Shown piece after piece: positions 9,720 to 19,576 of a stretch of DNA of 64,000 nt. Origin of the DNA: an uncultured Bacteroidia bacterium (GTDB taxonomy: Bacteria; Bacteroidota; Bacteroidia; Bacteroidales; UBA932); contig CACWOZ010000006.1 in NCBI GenBank assembly GCA_902762655.1, forward strand, positions 1 through 64,000, read 5' to 3'. A program made the translations under genes and the position numbers. A model generated the notes under the pieces. It was not told the DNA's origin and made no database searches. It was given only the letters and a program-made list of their open reading frames with translations. Every line of letters begins with the position of its first letter. Positions within the stretch are counted from its first letter, which is position 1.

Positions 9720-12267
9720 AAGATCCGTTCGATATCCATTCCGTTGCTGGATTGTAATCGAAAGTTGCCTTTTCCGACACGCTCCACAGATGGACTCTGA
9801 CAAGCCCCTTCTGCGGAGCGCGTCCGTTACTGCCCGCAGCATATACGTTCACAGAGGTATAAGGGCAGTATAGATACAACCAGATATTGCTCATGCCGTT
9901 TCCACCGTATGTGCTGGATGCAAAACGCGTCCTGTCCGTGCCGGATTCACTTTCCGCCTGCCACACTATCGAAGTTGCGAATGAGGAAGAAGACTCTATG
10001 GGACGCGAATCCCCCATCACCGGTGAAAACTTGTCGTACAAATCCCCGGTATAACAAATGAGATAACATCTCCGTCCGTTTTCGTTCCAGGATGCAGTTC
10101 CGTCCGGGTCCAGCGACATGCATCCGGCGCCGACAGGATATGGTGAGTCGCCTTTCTTGCAACTGGCGTAAGCGATGCTGCTGTTTGCGTCATGTTCCCT
10201 GAACACGAGCATCGAATAAACTTCCATACCGTTGTTTCCCATGTTTACGTTGCCGAAACTATCGAATCCAATTTGTATGAATGCATATTCCATCCCAGCC
10301 GGAATATACTTCGAAGAAGAATAATACCCGACGCAGGTCCTTACGTACTCTCCACAGTTCGGATTCAGTTTGCCTATGAAAACCGGGATATCCTCCGCAT
10401 AAAGAGCCTGGGTTACAGTCGAGCCGAAGTTCCAGCGGATGCCATTGGAAAGTACCGACATGAAGGCGTCAGCCGAAGTCCCTTCTTCAAGGGCACTTCC
10501 CCCATACCAACTTGCCCAGCCGGCGGTACGCCAATCGCCCTGCAGGTCAGAAGGAACGGAAACCCCAGTCCTGCTGATTGTGATTGACCTACCGTCCAAA
10601 GCACGCACGGCGCTTGTCGGGGAAGGTATTTCCGATGTATTGACAACTTCACCGTAATTGTCGGATGACGCAAAGCGCCCGACCACTTCGTTTACCACAC
10701 GGACGTTCATATCCGCATGCGTACCGCAGGCAAGGGTAACCCGGTATAGGTAAGTCTTCCCTACCGCTTCCAGCCAACTGCATACAACACCGTTCCTGGT
10801 CCATCGCAGGTTATTTACCCACAATTGTTTAGACGACACATCCAAGCAGATGAAATCTTCCGGATGGAAGCCGTACTCCGCTCCTTCAGGCTCGACATCC
10901 CTCACAGAATACAATGCCTCATACAATTCGTCAGAGACTCGGGATGCGTAGATATCTTCCAAGCCTCTCACCACAAAACTTCTTTCTGTCCCAATCACGT
11001 CCAAAGATATATCCGGCACGGTAAAAACCGGGTATTCCGAAGTCAGAGGCATGCGACCCATCAGATTACCTTCAGCATCAAAGGCACAGAGCACACCCGA
11101 ACCGGCATCCCTTGATGACAGTACCACTCCATAGCACAGTCCTCCCGAAACCGCCTTGCCTTCTATGCGGAAAAAGCCGTCATCACTTAATCCCGGAGTC
11201 TCTGAAAGGGAGAAACTGATTCCTGCAGGATCATGATTCCCGGAGTGCAGCAGTACGGTTTTCCTGGTGCCGGCATAGAAAGCCCCGGGCTGTTCGAAAC
11301 GGTAGTCATCTTTCCTCCAGTGATGAGCCGCGCCATCGTTGGAAACAGTAACTCTGCAAGAGTAACTGCATCCCCCCTGCAAGCCTATCCTCGCGCCGTC
11401 GTTAGCATAAAAACGGCACACTGAGACACCTTCGCTTATGCCGGAAACAGCATCCGATTCAATGGTCATCTCAATGTAGCATGATTTGGATGTGGCATCT
11501 TCCGGCCGGTCTGTGTAGGCGGTTCCGGTATAATTCGGAAGCGAATACAGATACACGGTCCCTCCTGATTGCAACGTTGCGAGATCTCCCGCCGAAAGAC
11601 AGTCTCCACCTGTCATAGGAGTGCCTGAAACGGCCTTGAAGTTCCTCACCGAGTCCCATGCATTATATGGTTGAATGGCAAAGACGGAGGGTGAATTGCA
11701 AAGTTTAGCGCCGGTCACCCTTACATTTCCCCCAAGCGTGCAGCCGGAAGCTTTCATGGATTCTGACAACTCCACCGTTAGCGCTATCCTGCTCATGGCA
11801 CGGAACAGAGTCACCGAGCTCCTCATGCCGGTCGCAGTCAACGACAGATTCCCCTCTCCTACCAGCAGCACCGGTTTTTGCGATCCGCTGTAGTCCATTG
11901 AATAACTGCCAGTCACATTATTTGTCGCAGGCCCCTGCAGGCTCCTCCCGGCATTGCCGATAAGCACCAGCCTGCTATGTCCGCCCGCCGCCGTGTCGAA
12001 ATCGACATCCCCTGCGGTGCGTATGGAGAGTCCGTCCAGATAATGAGTTTCCTTGAGTTCTCCCGAAGAGGAGTACACCCATATATTCAGGTCGTGCACG
12101 GAATCTTCGTCATTTATCGAGCAACTCTTGGACAAGGGCAGGTTATCGACGGTCAGGGTTATCCTGGCCGCCATACCCGTTGCCCCTTCCTGCCCCGGTT
12201 CCTTGGCACATCCAGCCGCAAGCATTGCTGCCTGAAGCAGAATCATTATTATTGTTCTGTTTTTCAT
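9700..12267 (-). CDS. Large fimbria-associated lipoprotein, putative tip subunit (DUF4906-like)
   Basis: 855 residues. The signal peptide ends in a lipobox (MLAAGC), so it is predicted to be lipidated. The first roughly 300 residues follow a fimbrillin plan (HDLNIWVYSSSGELK, LVLIGNAGRSL, MSRIALTVELSES). The C-terminal 500 residues are a large Gly/Ser/Tyr-rich extracellular portion that I do not recognise in detail. Being the last and largest gene of the type V pilus operon suggests a tip adhesin, as with the accessory Mfa/Fim subunits. The DUF4906 label is from memory of similar proteins and is tentative. Confidence 0.6.
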   Translation of the reverse strand: MKNRTIIMILLQAAMLAAGCAKEPGQEGATGMAARITLTVDNLPLSKSCSINDEDSVHDLNIWVYSSSGELKETHYLDGLSIRTAGDVDFDTAAGGHSRLVLIGNAGRSLQGPATNNVTGSYSMDYSGSQKPVLLVGEGNLSLTATGMRSSVTLFRAMSRIALTVELSESMKASGCTLGGNVRVTGAKLCNSPSVFAIQPYNAWDSVRNFKAVSGTPMTGGDCLSAGDLATLQSGGTVYLYSLPNYTGTAYTDRPEDATSKSCYIEMTIESDAVSGISEGVSVCRFYANDGARIGLQGGCSYSCRVTVSNDGAAHHWRKDDYRFEQPGAFYAGTRKTVLLHSGNHDPAGISFSLSETPGLSDDGFFRIEGKAVSGGLCYGVVLSSRDAGSGVLCAFDAEGNLMGRMPLTSEYPVFTVPDISLDVIGTERSFVVRGLEDIYASRVSDELYEALYSVRDVEPEGAEYGFHPEDFICLDVSSKQLWVNNLRWTRNGVVCSWLEAVGKTYLYRVTLACGTHADMNVRVVNEVVGRFASSDNYGEVVNTSEIPSPTSAVRALDGRSITISRTGVSVPSDLQGDWRTAGWASWYGGSALEEGTSADAFMSVLSNGIRWNFGSTVTQALYAEDIPVFIGKLNPNCGEYVRTCVGYYSSSKYIPAGMEYAFIQIGFDSFGNVNMGNNGMEVYSMLVFREHDANSSIAYASCKKGDSPYPVGAGCMSLDPDGTASWNENGRRCYLICYTGDLYDKFSPVMGDSRPIESSSSFATSIVWQAESESGTDRTRFASSTYGGNGMSNIWLYLYCPYTSVNVYAAGSNGRAPQKGLVRVHLWSVSEKATFDYNPATEWISNGSFIPPWS

Positions 12268-12278
12268 CTATCTTTAAA

Positions 12279-13955
12279 TCAATTCATTACAAAAGTCTTC
12301 TCTTCCTGGCCCCATGGCCGTACGGAAATGTCCCAGCATAATCTTCCGCGTTCCACAGGCACATCCGGTGAAGCCGAACCCCATCCGATCAATTCAACAT
12401 TGCCAATGCGGTATTCGCGGTTACTCTGCATTGGAGGCAAGGTAAGCGGGTAGTAATTCTTTATCCCGCATATCGTCAGTTCCAGCACGAGCCCGGTATT
12501 CCCTGCCGGATTCGGGCAGCAAAAGAAATCCATGCCCAGATTCCTCGTAGAAGCATCGGAAAGCATCAGCGCAGGAGTACGGAGTACTTGTTTCTGCAGC
12601 ACCGCCGGGAGCAGGACATCAAGACCGCCGACATTACACAAGTCTGTGGCAGAGGGCTCCAGAGTAACAGGTACACTTACCGGAGCATTGACAAGGTATA
12701 CCTTGTCGAGCGACGCTTCCGACCCTGCAGGCAGGCCTCTTGAAAGGAAAGATGGTGTCAGGTTTCCAAGTGAAATCTTACATACAGCCCGGTCTGTCCT
12801 TATTACCCTGGCGGATTGCCCGGAAAACACTCCGCTCCCACAACCTATCATCAATGGAGCATCTTCCGAGTAATCCGCAAGCAAGAGTTTCGACGAAAGC
12901 AATTCACTTTGTTCACTGATCCTGTCCAGGCTTCCCTCCGGCAAATTTTCTATCAACCAATAAGAAAGGGCTTCTCCGGCCGTAAGCCTGGCCGTCAGGT
13001 TTTCGCCCCTCTGCCGTGTATGGATGTCCAGCGAGCCATCCCTGCGGAATGCGAAAAAGTCCATCCATGCATTGTTCATGGGTGCGCTGAAAACTACAGG
13101 AACCCTGCCTTGGCCGGAGACGGAAGAAAGTGAGATATTCGTCTCGTTTGTTCCCCACGGTGACAGTTCTACGCTGAATCCAATCTTCTGCGAATCCGAA
13201 TTCGGCAGGTAGCAATTCACCGTGCACATTTTTCCTATGCCTGGGGTGAACGTCACCGTCTTGTCATAACTTGCAACGGTAACACCGTCCTGCAGACAGT
13301 CCCAGCATATGCGTAGCGTCATCTCCGAAGGTATCACTGAAACGCCATCTCCTATGTTTAGAAGGATGTTGCCGGCATGCAGGTCACCCCAAGTTCCGGA
13401 AGCAAAATCCCACGTCCCGGACGATGCAGCCGACAACTCAACCTTCCCCACTTTGTATTCCGCATCGGCGTCCAGTCCGTCCCAGAGCACCCTGAGCTGC
13501 GACAGGATATGTGAGAACTCCAGACCGACCTCGCCTTCGGAAGCTCGTACGTTTTCCCGCACTGCAGCAATCAGGTCTGTGCTGCCGTCGGATTCATAGT
13601 CCAGCAGGGCTTCGCCACCTTCTACCCTGATCCTCTCTTCTGCCGGATAGGCCGCGTAGAAGCTGACCGGTCCGGGCGGATAATAGTATGCCGCCTCCGT
13701 AGTAAACCACCCGTCTTTTTCCGACCATTCTGCCTTGTCTACAAAGTATGCAACGCCCTGCGTCACTCCGGCGACCTCGAATCCTCCGGCTTTGACATCG
13801 GCCACGGTGCTTTCTGTAATCGTGCGTGTCTGAAGCGCCGCAAAAACAATCCTTCCGCTCCGGTCTTCAGAGGCAGGGCCATCAGGGACAGTGCAGCATA
13901 CTGCTGACAATAATAACCCTGCACATAATATCTTCGTTTTCATGCTGACAGTCAT
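12279..13955 (-). CDS. Fimbrillin-family lipoprotein (Mfa-like)
   Basis: 558 residues. N-terminal signal with cysteines at the end of the hydrophobic core (LLLSAVCC). GSTDLIAAVRENV and the LEFSHILSQLRVLW segment are the hallmark of Mfa-like/fimbrillin-family domains, where FxH followed by a strand marks the first half of the fold. A second similar half follows (ENLTARLTAGEALSYWLI). Likely a pilus shaft or accessory subunit. Two starts are possible: ATG at 13955, directly after the upstream stop and behind AAAGGA, or ATG at 13943 with a more typical signal peptide. Confidence 0.72.
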   Translation of the reverse strand: MTVSMKTKILCAGLLLSAVCCTVPDGPASEDRSGRIVFAALQTRTITESTVADVKAGGFEVAGVTQGVAYFVDKAEWSEKDGWFTTEAAYYYPPGPVSFYAAYPAEERIRVEGGEALLDYESDGSTDLIAAVRENVRASEGEVGLEFSHILSQLRVLWDGLDADAEYKVGKVELSAASSGTWDFASGTWGDLHAGNILLNIGDGVSVIPSEMTLRICWDCLQDGVTVASYDKTVTFTPGIGKMCTVNCYLPNSDSQKIGFSVELSPWGTNETNISLSSVSGQGRVPVVFSAPMNNAWMDFFAFRRDGSLDIHTRQRGENLTARLTAGEALSYWLIENLPEGSLDRISEQSELLSSKLLLADYSEDAPLMIGCGSGVFSGQSARVIRTDRAVCKISLGNLTPSFLSRGLPAGSEASLDKVYLVNAPVSVPVTLEPSATDLCNVGGLDVLLPAVLQKQVLRTPALMLSDASTRNLGMDFFCCPNPAGNTGLVLELTICGIKNYYPLTLPPMQSNREYRIGNVELIGWGSASPDVPVERGRLCWDISVRPWGQEEKTFVMN

Positions 13956-14936
13956 TTATTCCTTTACCTCTCCCTGTCCTCCTTCTTCCCACGGCGCAAT
14001 CGCATTGCTCACGAATACTCCAAGATTCCTTTCCAGAGGATCTATCCTTATTATCAGTTCGCAATCCGCACCCATGGGAAGGTCCACCATCCCGCTCAAT
14101 ACCCGGTCATCCACGACCTGATTGCCATCTGCATCTACGGTCTGTATCCTTGCACGCAGGGTATGGGTTCCCGGAAAAGCATAGTAATCCATCGACATGG
14201 AGTTTCCTCCCCCCTGCAGGTTCAGTGTCCTTCTCCCGCACAGTTTTTGTTCGTCTGCCAGAGTATAGTCGGCAGATTCCTTCTGGAAGAGTTTCCCATT
14301 CTCACCGGAATAGATGAAGGTCTGCTGGTCTGCATCCGTGATGGTGCAGTACAGCGCGACAATGTCCGCAATATCCAGTTCCCTTTCCACAATCCATCTT
14401 TTATATGCAGACAGATCGAAAGTCAGTTTGCTTATCCTGGCACAGATGTGATTGAAATTGAGTGGGATACCGTCTATCTTTTCCTGCCGAATCCGTTTTG
14501 CCGCAAGCCAGTCCACATTGTGACGCACGTTCTTTAGCGTAAGGACTGCGCTCGTCCCGGAATTGTAAAGGATCATGGCTGAACCGAACTCTACGTCCGA
14601 TTCCAGCACGGACGGGGTTTCGTTGTATCCTGCAGCGTAAAAAGAGTACGTCCTGCCCTCTGGCCAGTATACACGGGTGGCATCCGAAGGGAGAAAGGTC
14701 GCGGATGCAGAGCTTTCCCTGACTGCAAGTCCTCCGAGTTCCCCACTCCAACTGCCCAAAGCATAATCGTATGTGAGATAGTGAAATTCAGTAAAACCGG
14801 CATCCACGGCACCTGCCTTCGTGCCGCCGAACTCTACACGGACAGGGGCCCCGTCCGGAGAGGGTGCAGGTGCCTTCCAGTATTCGGACGAGCACCCGCA
14901 CAGAAATGTAATAAGCAGCAGGGAAATCCTTTTCAT
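13956..14936 (-). CDS. Fimbrillin-family lipoprotein
   Basis: 326 residues from the ATG at 14936; the frame is open for another 20 codons, but these precede the signal peptide MKRISLLLITFLCGC, whose LCGC lipobox supports this start. The body follows the fimbrillin plan: FHYLTYDYALGSWSG, VRHNVDWLAAKRIRQ, then LNFNHICARISKLTFDL, and a final strand IRIDPLERNLGVFVSNAIAPWEEG that resembles the A'/donor-strand end of type V pilins. Stop and next start are adjacent (TAAATG), so it is coupled to the gene at 12279-13955. Confidence 0.7.
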   Translation of the reverse strand: MKRISLLLITFLCGCSSEYWKAPAPSPDGAPVRVEFGGTKAGAVDAGFTEFHYLTYDYALGSWSGELGGLAVRESSASATFLPSDATRVYWPEGRTYSFYAAGYNETPSVLESDVEFGSAMILYNSGTSAVLTLKNVRHNVDWLAAKRIRQEKIDGIPLNFNHICARISKLTFDLSAYKRWIVERELDIADIVALYCTITDADQQTFIYSGENGKLFQKESADYTLADEQKLCGRRTLNLQGGGNSMSMDYYAFPGTHTLRARIQTVDADGNQVVDDRVLSGMVDLPMGADCELIIRIDPLERNLGVFVSNAIAPWEEGGQGEVKE

Positions 14937-14940
14937 AACT

Positions 14941-15783
14941 CTACTGCAATGTAACAGGCAACTGCCTGGATTCCCAAGGTGCAAGCGAAACGGCAATCCG
15001 TACCGGAACGGCAGGATCTTTGGTAACAGTCAGGTTCAGGTCGCAGATCTTGCCTTCCATCAACGTGACATTGGATGTCGAGGTGAAGCTGTATGAGTAA
15101 TCACCCTTTGTCATGGTATACCTCACCTCGACCGCAGTAGTCCCCGGAACCACCAATATGTCGTTGTTGCCTATCTGCAGCGCCATATTGCTCTGCGAGG
15201 TACAATCGAACCACCTGTAGGTCTTGAGATTATACTTTCCTCCAATGTGTGCCTCCGTCAGTTTGATACTGATATTGCTCAATTCATAGCCTTGCTCCGA
15301 ATTTATTGATATGCTGCCTATCCTGGAGAAAATATGGCGCATTACGATGGTTGTGGTTTCCGCCTGGAAAGTCGGTGTGGTCATCGCTCCGCAGACAGCG
15401 TCCATGCTCTCGTCCACCACCGTACAAGGGACGCCCTCATTTATCGTCAATCCACAGTTAGAAGCATAGAAGCGGTAGGTAGGATTCGTCACCGGCCAAT
15501 ATTTACCAGTCAGGTATCTGTTACCGGACCTGTGCGCCACAACCGACCATGCAAATGTTTCCGGACTGCCGGCACTGACCGCCGCGACATTGAAAGACTC
15601 CAGATTCTCCATGGTTACCTCGGCCACCTTCGTTTGTACGTCGACACCGAGGCCTTCCGTCACAAAGCAGATTTCCTTTCCGGTCAATTCCGAATCTTCC
15701 GTCATGGCGGAAGGGCTTTCATTTTTGGTGCAAGATGCTGCCATTGCCAGGGCAGCCGCCATTATCATTATTTCATTTTTCAT
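14941..15783 (-). CDS. Fimbrillin-family lipoprotein
   Basis: 280 residues. Signal peptide with lipobox AMAASC. Core signatures of the Mfa-like_1 fold: ESFNVAAVSAG, YLTGKYWPVTNPTYRFYASN and TIVMRHIFSRIGSISIN, ending in VRIAVSLAPWESR. Shortest of the subunit-like genes, 4 bases upstream of the 326-residue one and 12 bases downstream of the Mfa2-type gene. Probably an accessory or minor pilus component; which role it plays cannot be told from sequence. Confidence 0.7.
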   Translation of the reverse strand: MKNEIMIMAAALAMAASCTKNESPSAMTEDSELTGKEICFVTEGLGVDVQTKVAEVTMENLESFNVAAVSAGSPETFAWSVVAHRSGNRYLTGKYWPVTNPTYRFYASNCGLTINEGVPCTVVDESMDAVCGAMTTPTFQAETTTIVMRHIFSRIGSISINSEQGYELSNISIKLTEAHIGGKYNLKTYRWFDCTSQSNMALQIGNNDILVVPGTTAVEVRYTMTKGDYSYSFTSTSNVTLMEGKICDLNLTVTKDPAVPVRIAVSLAPWESRQLPVTLQ

Positions 15784-15795
15784 TATCTGTCTTCT

Positions 15796-16596
15796 TTAAA
15801 GTACAATCGTCACTGTTTCAGATAGTTTCCACGCCTCTACCTCTACATGGAACCCAGCCTCAGACATATCTAACCCTATGCTTATGTCAGGCAGATCCGG
15901 CAAAGTCCAGTCATATCCTTTCTTCCTGATAATCTCACCGAGAGGCTGCCTTGTCAGCAGCGTTCCGTCATCTTTATGATAGACCTCCAGCAAGAGTGAA
16001 TCGTCCTTCTGGCGCGGTATTATTGCATTGTATAAGTTTTCTTCCACCTCAACAGGCCTATAGTCGAAGCGTCCGGTATGGGGTGTCCCCCCGGGCAGTT
16101 CATATCCGTCCACATCGCCTGTTATCCTGAAGGTAAAGGGATAGTCCGCAGGAGGGATATCCCCTTTCACCTTCATGGAAATAACCGCATAGTCCTTGTT
16201 CAAAGGCAGGCCAGTCTCTCCCTCTTCTCCGGATATGAACACACTTCCGTGTCCGGCATAAATGCTGTCGCAGCAGAAACCAATGGGAATCGCCAATACG
16301 GATCCGTTCAGTTCCATCCCCTTCACTCCGCAGAAGACATCCACATATACCTGCTCATGCCGCGGAACCTCCAGCACCAGATCTCCCCTTCTTGCAAAGC
16401 GCGTGAATTCCTGTTTTCCGTACTCGAAACTGCTCTTTGCATCCGTAGCCACATTGCAGGTCAGTTCTCCCCGGCAGCCCTCAGCTACATATCCGTCGGA
16501 ATAAACCACGCACCAGGCCGGGCAGAACGTCCTGTCTTCCTTTACCGTACAGGAGGCGGCAAGAAGCATTGCAGCGAGCAATCCCCATCGTTTCAT
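15796..16596 (-). CDS. FimB/Mfa2-family fimbrial anchor subunit
   Basis: 266 residues. Lipobox LAASC, then KEDRTFCP with the paired cysteines (FCPAWC) seen at the start of Mfa2/FimB proteins. VPRHEQVYVDVFCGV and PLNKDYAVISMKVKG match the family's first domain. In Porphyromonas these proteins anchor the pilus to the outer membrane and limit its length. Its ATG overlaps the stop of the major fimbrillin gene (ATGA), the order found in known fim/mfa loci. Confidence 0.78.
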   Translation of the reverse strand: MKRWGLLAAMLLAASCTVKEDRTFCPAWCVVYSDGYVAEGCRGELTCNVATDAKSSFEYGKQEFTRFARRGDLVLEVPRHEQVYVDVFCGVKGMELNGSVLAIPIGFCCDSIYAGHGSVFISGEEGETGLPLNKDYAVISMKVKGDIPPADYPFTFRITGDVDGYELPGGTPHTGRFDYRPVEVEENLYNAIIPRQKDDSLLLEVYHKDDGTLLTRQPLGEIIRKKGYDWTLPDLPDISIGLDMSEAGFHVEVEAWKLSETVTIVL

Positions 16597-17669
16597 ATCA
16601 CATACTTTCCTGCTTCCGTTTCAAGGGGAACCACAGTCCATGGATTAGCTTCCACAGTGAATGTGCAGGACGCGGTTTCAGTCTTCTTCTCAGGGTCCGA
16701 TGAGCCTGGACGGGTAATCACCAGTTCGCCGATATCGTAAGTCGTATTGCTCTCGAGGGCGCCGAGCGGAATGACATAGTAGATGGGCTTTGCGTTCAGC
16801 ACCGCTTTAACTACGAGTTTTGTATTACGCACGGTGAACGGCTTTTTGTCATTGTCGGTATCGACAGGATTCGGCATCGCATACATGCTGAAGGCAGCGT
16901 CACCCATATTCTTCGATTCTCCGTCCGCGAGTGTTTCACCAATCGGACGACGCATCCAGAGGTCGCAGGCGGCATCGGGAACCCCCAGTTTGTTGACGAA
17001 GTCATCGGCCGCAGGCGTCAGGTCCAGGCTGTATTTTTCTTTATCGACAGCATTGGAGAGATAAATCTCTTCTACACTGAAGTCCTGGGCTCCAAGTGCA
17101 GAGGACTCGAAATCGCGGGTAATCTTAAGCAGGCGCACCCTGGATACGATACGGTCTACTTTGACAGTAATGGAGTTGACACCTGGGACCAGGGCGTTTG
17201 CCGTGGCCTCGCTTCGGTTAACGCAGCCGATCATAGTAAAGTTTCCTGGAGCGGCAGAGGCCGTTTTCTGCGAGGAAATTTCCGTCACTTTCGACAACAA
17301 GCCGGTTTTGGTGGAAACAGTTTCCAGTTCCGAGACAGGGTGCGCGCTGTTGACCACCGCGTAGATTGTGCGGTCACCCGTTGTTGCCGTCAAGGAATAT
17401 GGTGCCGAATCGAAGTGTGCGTAAGCATCCAGCTGGCCGTCGTACTCACCTCCTTTGAAGAAGACGAATATGTCCACTGTCCTGACGGCATTCTCCGCTC
17501 CGGTTCCGTCCACTGTAGCCTTCGTGCAGGTGTTTCCGGCAAGCGCCAGAGAAATCTCTGCCGTTCCGGGAGGGACAACATTTTTGACAACGGTTTCCGT
17601 GTTTTTGTTGCAGCCGACTAAAGCCGCTGCGGCGGCAATACATACCGCAAATTGCAAATACTTTTTCAT
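16593..17669 (-). CDS. Major fimbrillin subunit, FimA/Mfa1 type
   Basis: 358 residues. Signal peptide with lipobox ALVGC. Early strand AEISLALAGNTCTKA, VRTVDIFVFFKGGEYDG and RTIYAVVNSAHP are typical of the FimA/Mfa1 N-terminal domain; VNSITVKVDRIVSRVRLLKI and a C-terminal strand FTVEANPWTVVPLE complete it. Known relatives are exported as lipoproteins, trimmed by an Arg-specific protease and polymerised by donor-strand exchange. No Arg-gingipain-like gene lies in the window. Second gene of the operon, overlapping the preceding stop by ATGA. Confidence 0.8.
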   Translation of the reverse strand: MKKYLQFAVCIAAAAALVGCNKNTETVVKNVVPPGTAEISLALAGNTCTKATVDGTGAENAVRTVDIFVFFKGGEYDGQLDAYAHFDSAPYSLTATTGDRTIYAVVNSAHPVSELETVSTKTGLLSKVTEISSQKTASAAPGNFTMIGCVNRSEATANALVPGVNSITVKVDRIVSRVRLLKITRDFESSALGAQDFSVEEIYLSNAVDKEKYSLDLTPAADDFVNKLGVPDAACDLWMRRPIGETLADGESKNMGDAAFSMYAMPNPVDTDNDKKPFTVRNTKLVVKAVLNAKPIYYVIPLGALESNTTYDIGELVITRPGSSDPEKKTETASCTFTVEANPWTVVPLETEAGKYVI

Positions 17670-19576
17670 TGATCGTAAAGATTTAAGTTGTAATGGTTTA
17701 TAAGTATGGCTATCTCCGGGTCCAAACTCCCCCGGAAAACATAGTTCCTGTCTGCGGAGCAGGCATTCAGGAAGTGCTGCACGGCATTCCTGTCATCCCC
17801 GAAGCGAGAATACAGCAGAGCCAGCATATACTCTACCTGCGGCGTCCTGTCCAACTTGAGAAGTATATCCATCGCATTATGGTTCCTGCCGAGCGACACG
17901 AAGGCGATGGCCGTATTGTAGTCACGGTAAGGCAGCAGCAATTCCAGGGCATGCTCATAATTCCTGTCCTTGAGGGCCTGCACGCCGGCCCGGTACACGG
18001 TGTCGGGAATCGTAGTATGGACAGTGTCCTTCACCATACCTTTGCGATGCAGATGGAAATCGAAGCGCACCATCCTGAGGCGAGGATAGATGTTGTTGCG
18101 AAGATGGGCGTAACTGCCTAGTTGCCGCAGGGATGCCTCGCGCAGGTCGAAATCGGCGATTTCCATCTTTTCGCGTATGGTTTCCAAGTCGGCCGGAGGA
18201 ACCAAGGTGTCAGACTCCACCAGGGTACCGAACAAGCGCCAGTTCTCGCCGCCTCCATGCGAGACGAAGTCCACGCGGGGGATGTAGCCTGCCATGCAGA
18301 GGCTGTCTATGAGAAAGGTGGTGTAATCGGAGAAGAAGGCCGAAGCGGCCCCGGCCCGGCGCAAGGCAAGGTCGCGGTTGGAGGCCGCGGCGCCCTCCGG
18401 GGACGCAAAGGCAGTGATTACCACGGAATCGAGGTCGAATTTGTCATCTTCCAGGATGTCCAGGATATTCTGCTTGATGCGTCCCATCTCCAAGGCATTT
18501 TCACCCAGATTTTCGCGTATTTCCGCTTTGCCCGCATCGAACTCGATGTAGCAGGATGTGTTGGCTTCGACTCTGCGCGACACCACCTTTGTGAGGAAGC
18601 GTTCGCGGTCTTCTGCGAAGGAAGACAGGGAGCTGATATAGAAGGTCAGCATCCCTGGACTGGGAAGTTTGCACAACTCGCGGTCCTCCTCGAAGACTCC
18701 CCCCTCCAGTTCTATCTCCACTTTCCTCAATCCCGGTCTGGTATTGATGGTCTGCACGTAAGCATAGGTAATGTCACCGCTCTCGGCCACCACCACTGTA
18801 TCCAGGCGGAGCGCTTCGGTGCGGATGGGGGCCTTAACGTAGCGGCGGAACATCTTATCTTTGCGACTGGCCTTCCTTGCGTTCATGCGCTTGCGGAAAT
18901 GGTCGGTGTAATGCTCGACCGCTTCTTCCCCTGTCACGCCGAATGCGGAACTCCACTGTTCATCACTGACCCGGGAACTGTCTTCGCGGAAAGCATACAA
19001 GTCCGGGAGGTTCCTCCGCAGGAATAGTTCCAGTTCATTCTTTCGTATGAAGAGGGTGGAGTCCGTGACTATGCCGTCGATGAAGCGAGCGTATCTCTCG
19101 TATCCCCTCAACTGCGCCGCCCTGTAACGGTTTCCGGTTATGAAAACCGGATCCAGCGCCACTGTTTCTCCCATGATATGCATTACCGGCGAGAGCCTCA
19201 GTTGCCAGCGGCTGTCCGTCAGGTCGGACGGCACATTGATATCGAATCTCAAATCGACTTTTCCGAGCCTCTCAGCCACATTCCTGAACGATGCGACTAC
19301 CACCGAAGGATCTATCACGTCACTCGCCACCATATCTCCATTCTCATCCCTCACCGCCTTCATTATTATAAGGTCCCGTCCTTCCGCATCCTTAATCATC
19401 ATTGTGTCGCTCACCAGGCGCTCCACCGGCACATCCGGTGTATGTACATCTTCTGCCAAGGCCAGACCCGGGACATAAGCCCCGGACCTGACCGACTCCA
19501 TCTTGCGCACCGGTGCACATGCACACAGGCAGACGCATAGAAGGATGGGCAGCCTACATTTGGCAGGGGAAATCAT
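17666..19576 (-). CDS. Outer-membrane lipoprotein with OmpA-like domain and C-terminal repeats, head of pilus operon
   Basis: 636 residues from the ATG at 19576 (an upstream ATG at 19609 would lie deeper in ssb). The signal peptide MISPAKCRLPILLCVCLCACAP is cysteine-rich with a lipobox. Residues of about 350-480 look OmpA-like: YIEFDAGKAEIRENLGENALEMGRI, VVITAFASPEG and NRDLALRRAGAASAFF. After that come helical TPR-like repeats (ALKDRNYEHALELLLPY, EYMLALLYSRFGDDRNAVQHF). It probably ties the pilus machinery to peptidoglycan or the outer membrane. It overlaps ssb by 23 bases and fimA by 4, so the operon may be read from the ssb promoter. Confidence 0.7.
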   Translation of the reverse strand: MISPAKCRLPILLCVCLCACAPVRKMESVRSGAYVPGLALAEDVHTPDVPVERLVSDTMMIKDAEGRDLIIMKAVRDENGDMVASDVIDPSVVVASFRNVAERLGKVDLRFDINVPSDLTDSRWQLRLSPVMHIMGETVALDPVFITGNRYRAAQLRGYERYARFIDGIVTDSTLFIRKNELELFLRRNLPDLYAFREDSSRVSDEQWSSAFGVTGEEAVEHYTDHFRKRMNARKASRKDKMFRRYVKAPIRTEALRLDTVVVAESGDITYAYVQTINTRPGLRKVEIELEGGVFEEDRELCKLPSPGMLTFYISSLSSFAEDRERFLTKVVSRRVEANTSCYIEFDAGKAEIRENLGENALEMGRIKQNILDILEDDKFDLDSVVITAFASPEGAAASNRDLALRRAGAASAFFSDYTTFLIDSLCMAGYIPRVDFVSHGGGENWRLFGTLVESDTLVPPADLETIREKMEIADFDLREASLRQLGSYAHLRNNIYPRLRMVRFDFHLHRKGMVKDTVHTTIPDTVYRAGVQALKDRNYEHALELLLPYRDYNTAIAFVSLGRNHNAMDILLKLDRTPQVEYMLALLYSRFGDDRNAVQHFLNACSADRNYVFRGSLDPEIAILINHYNLNLYDQ

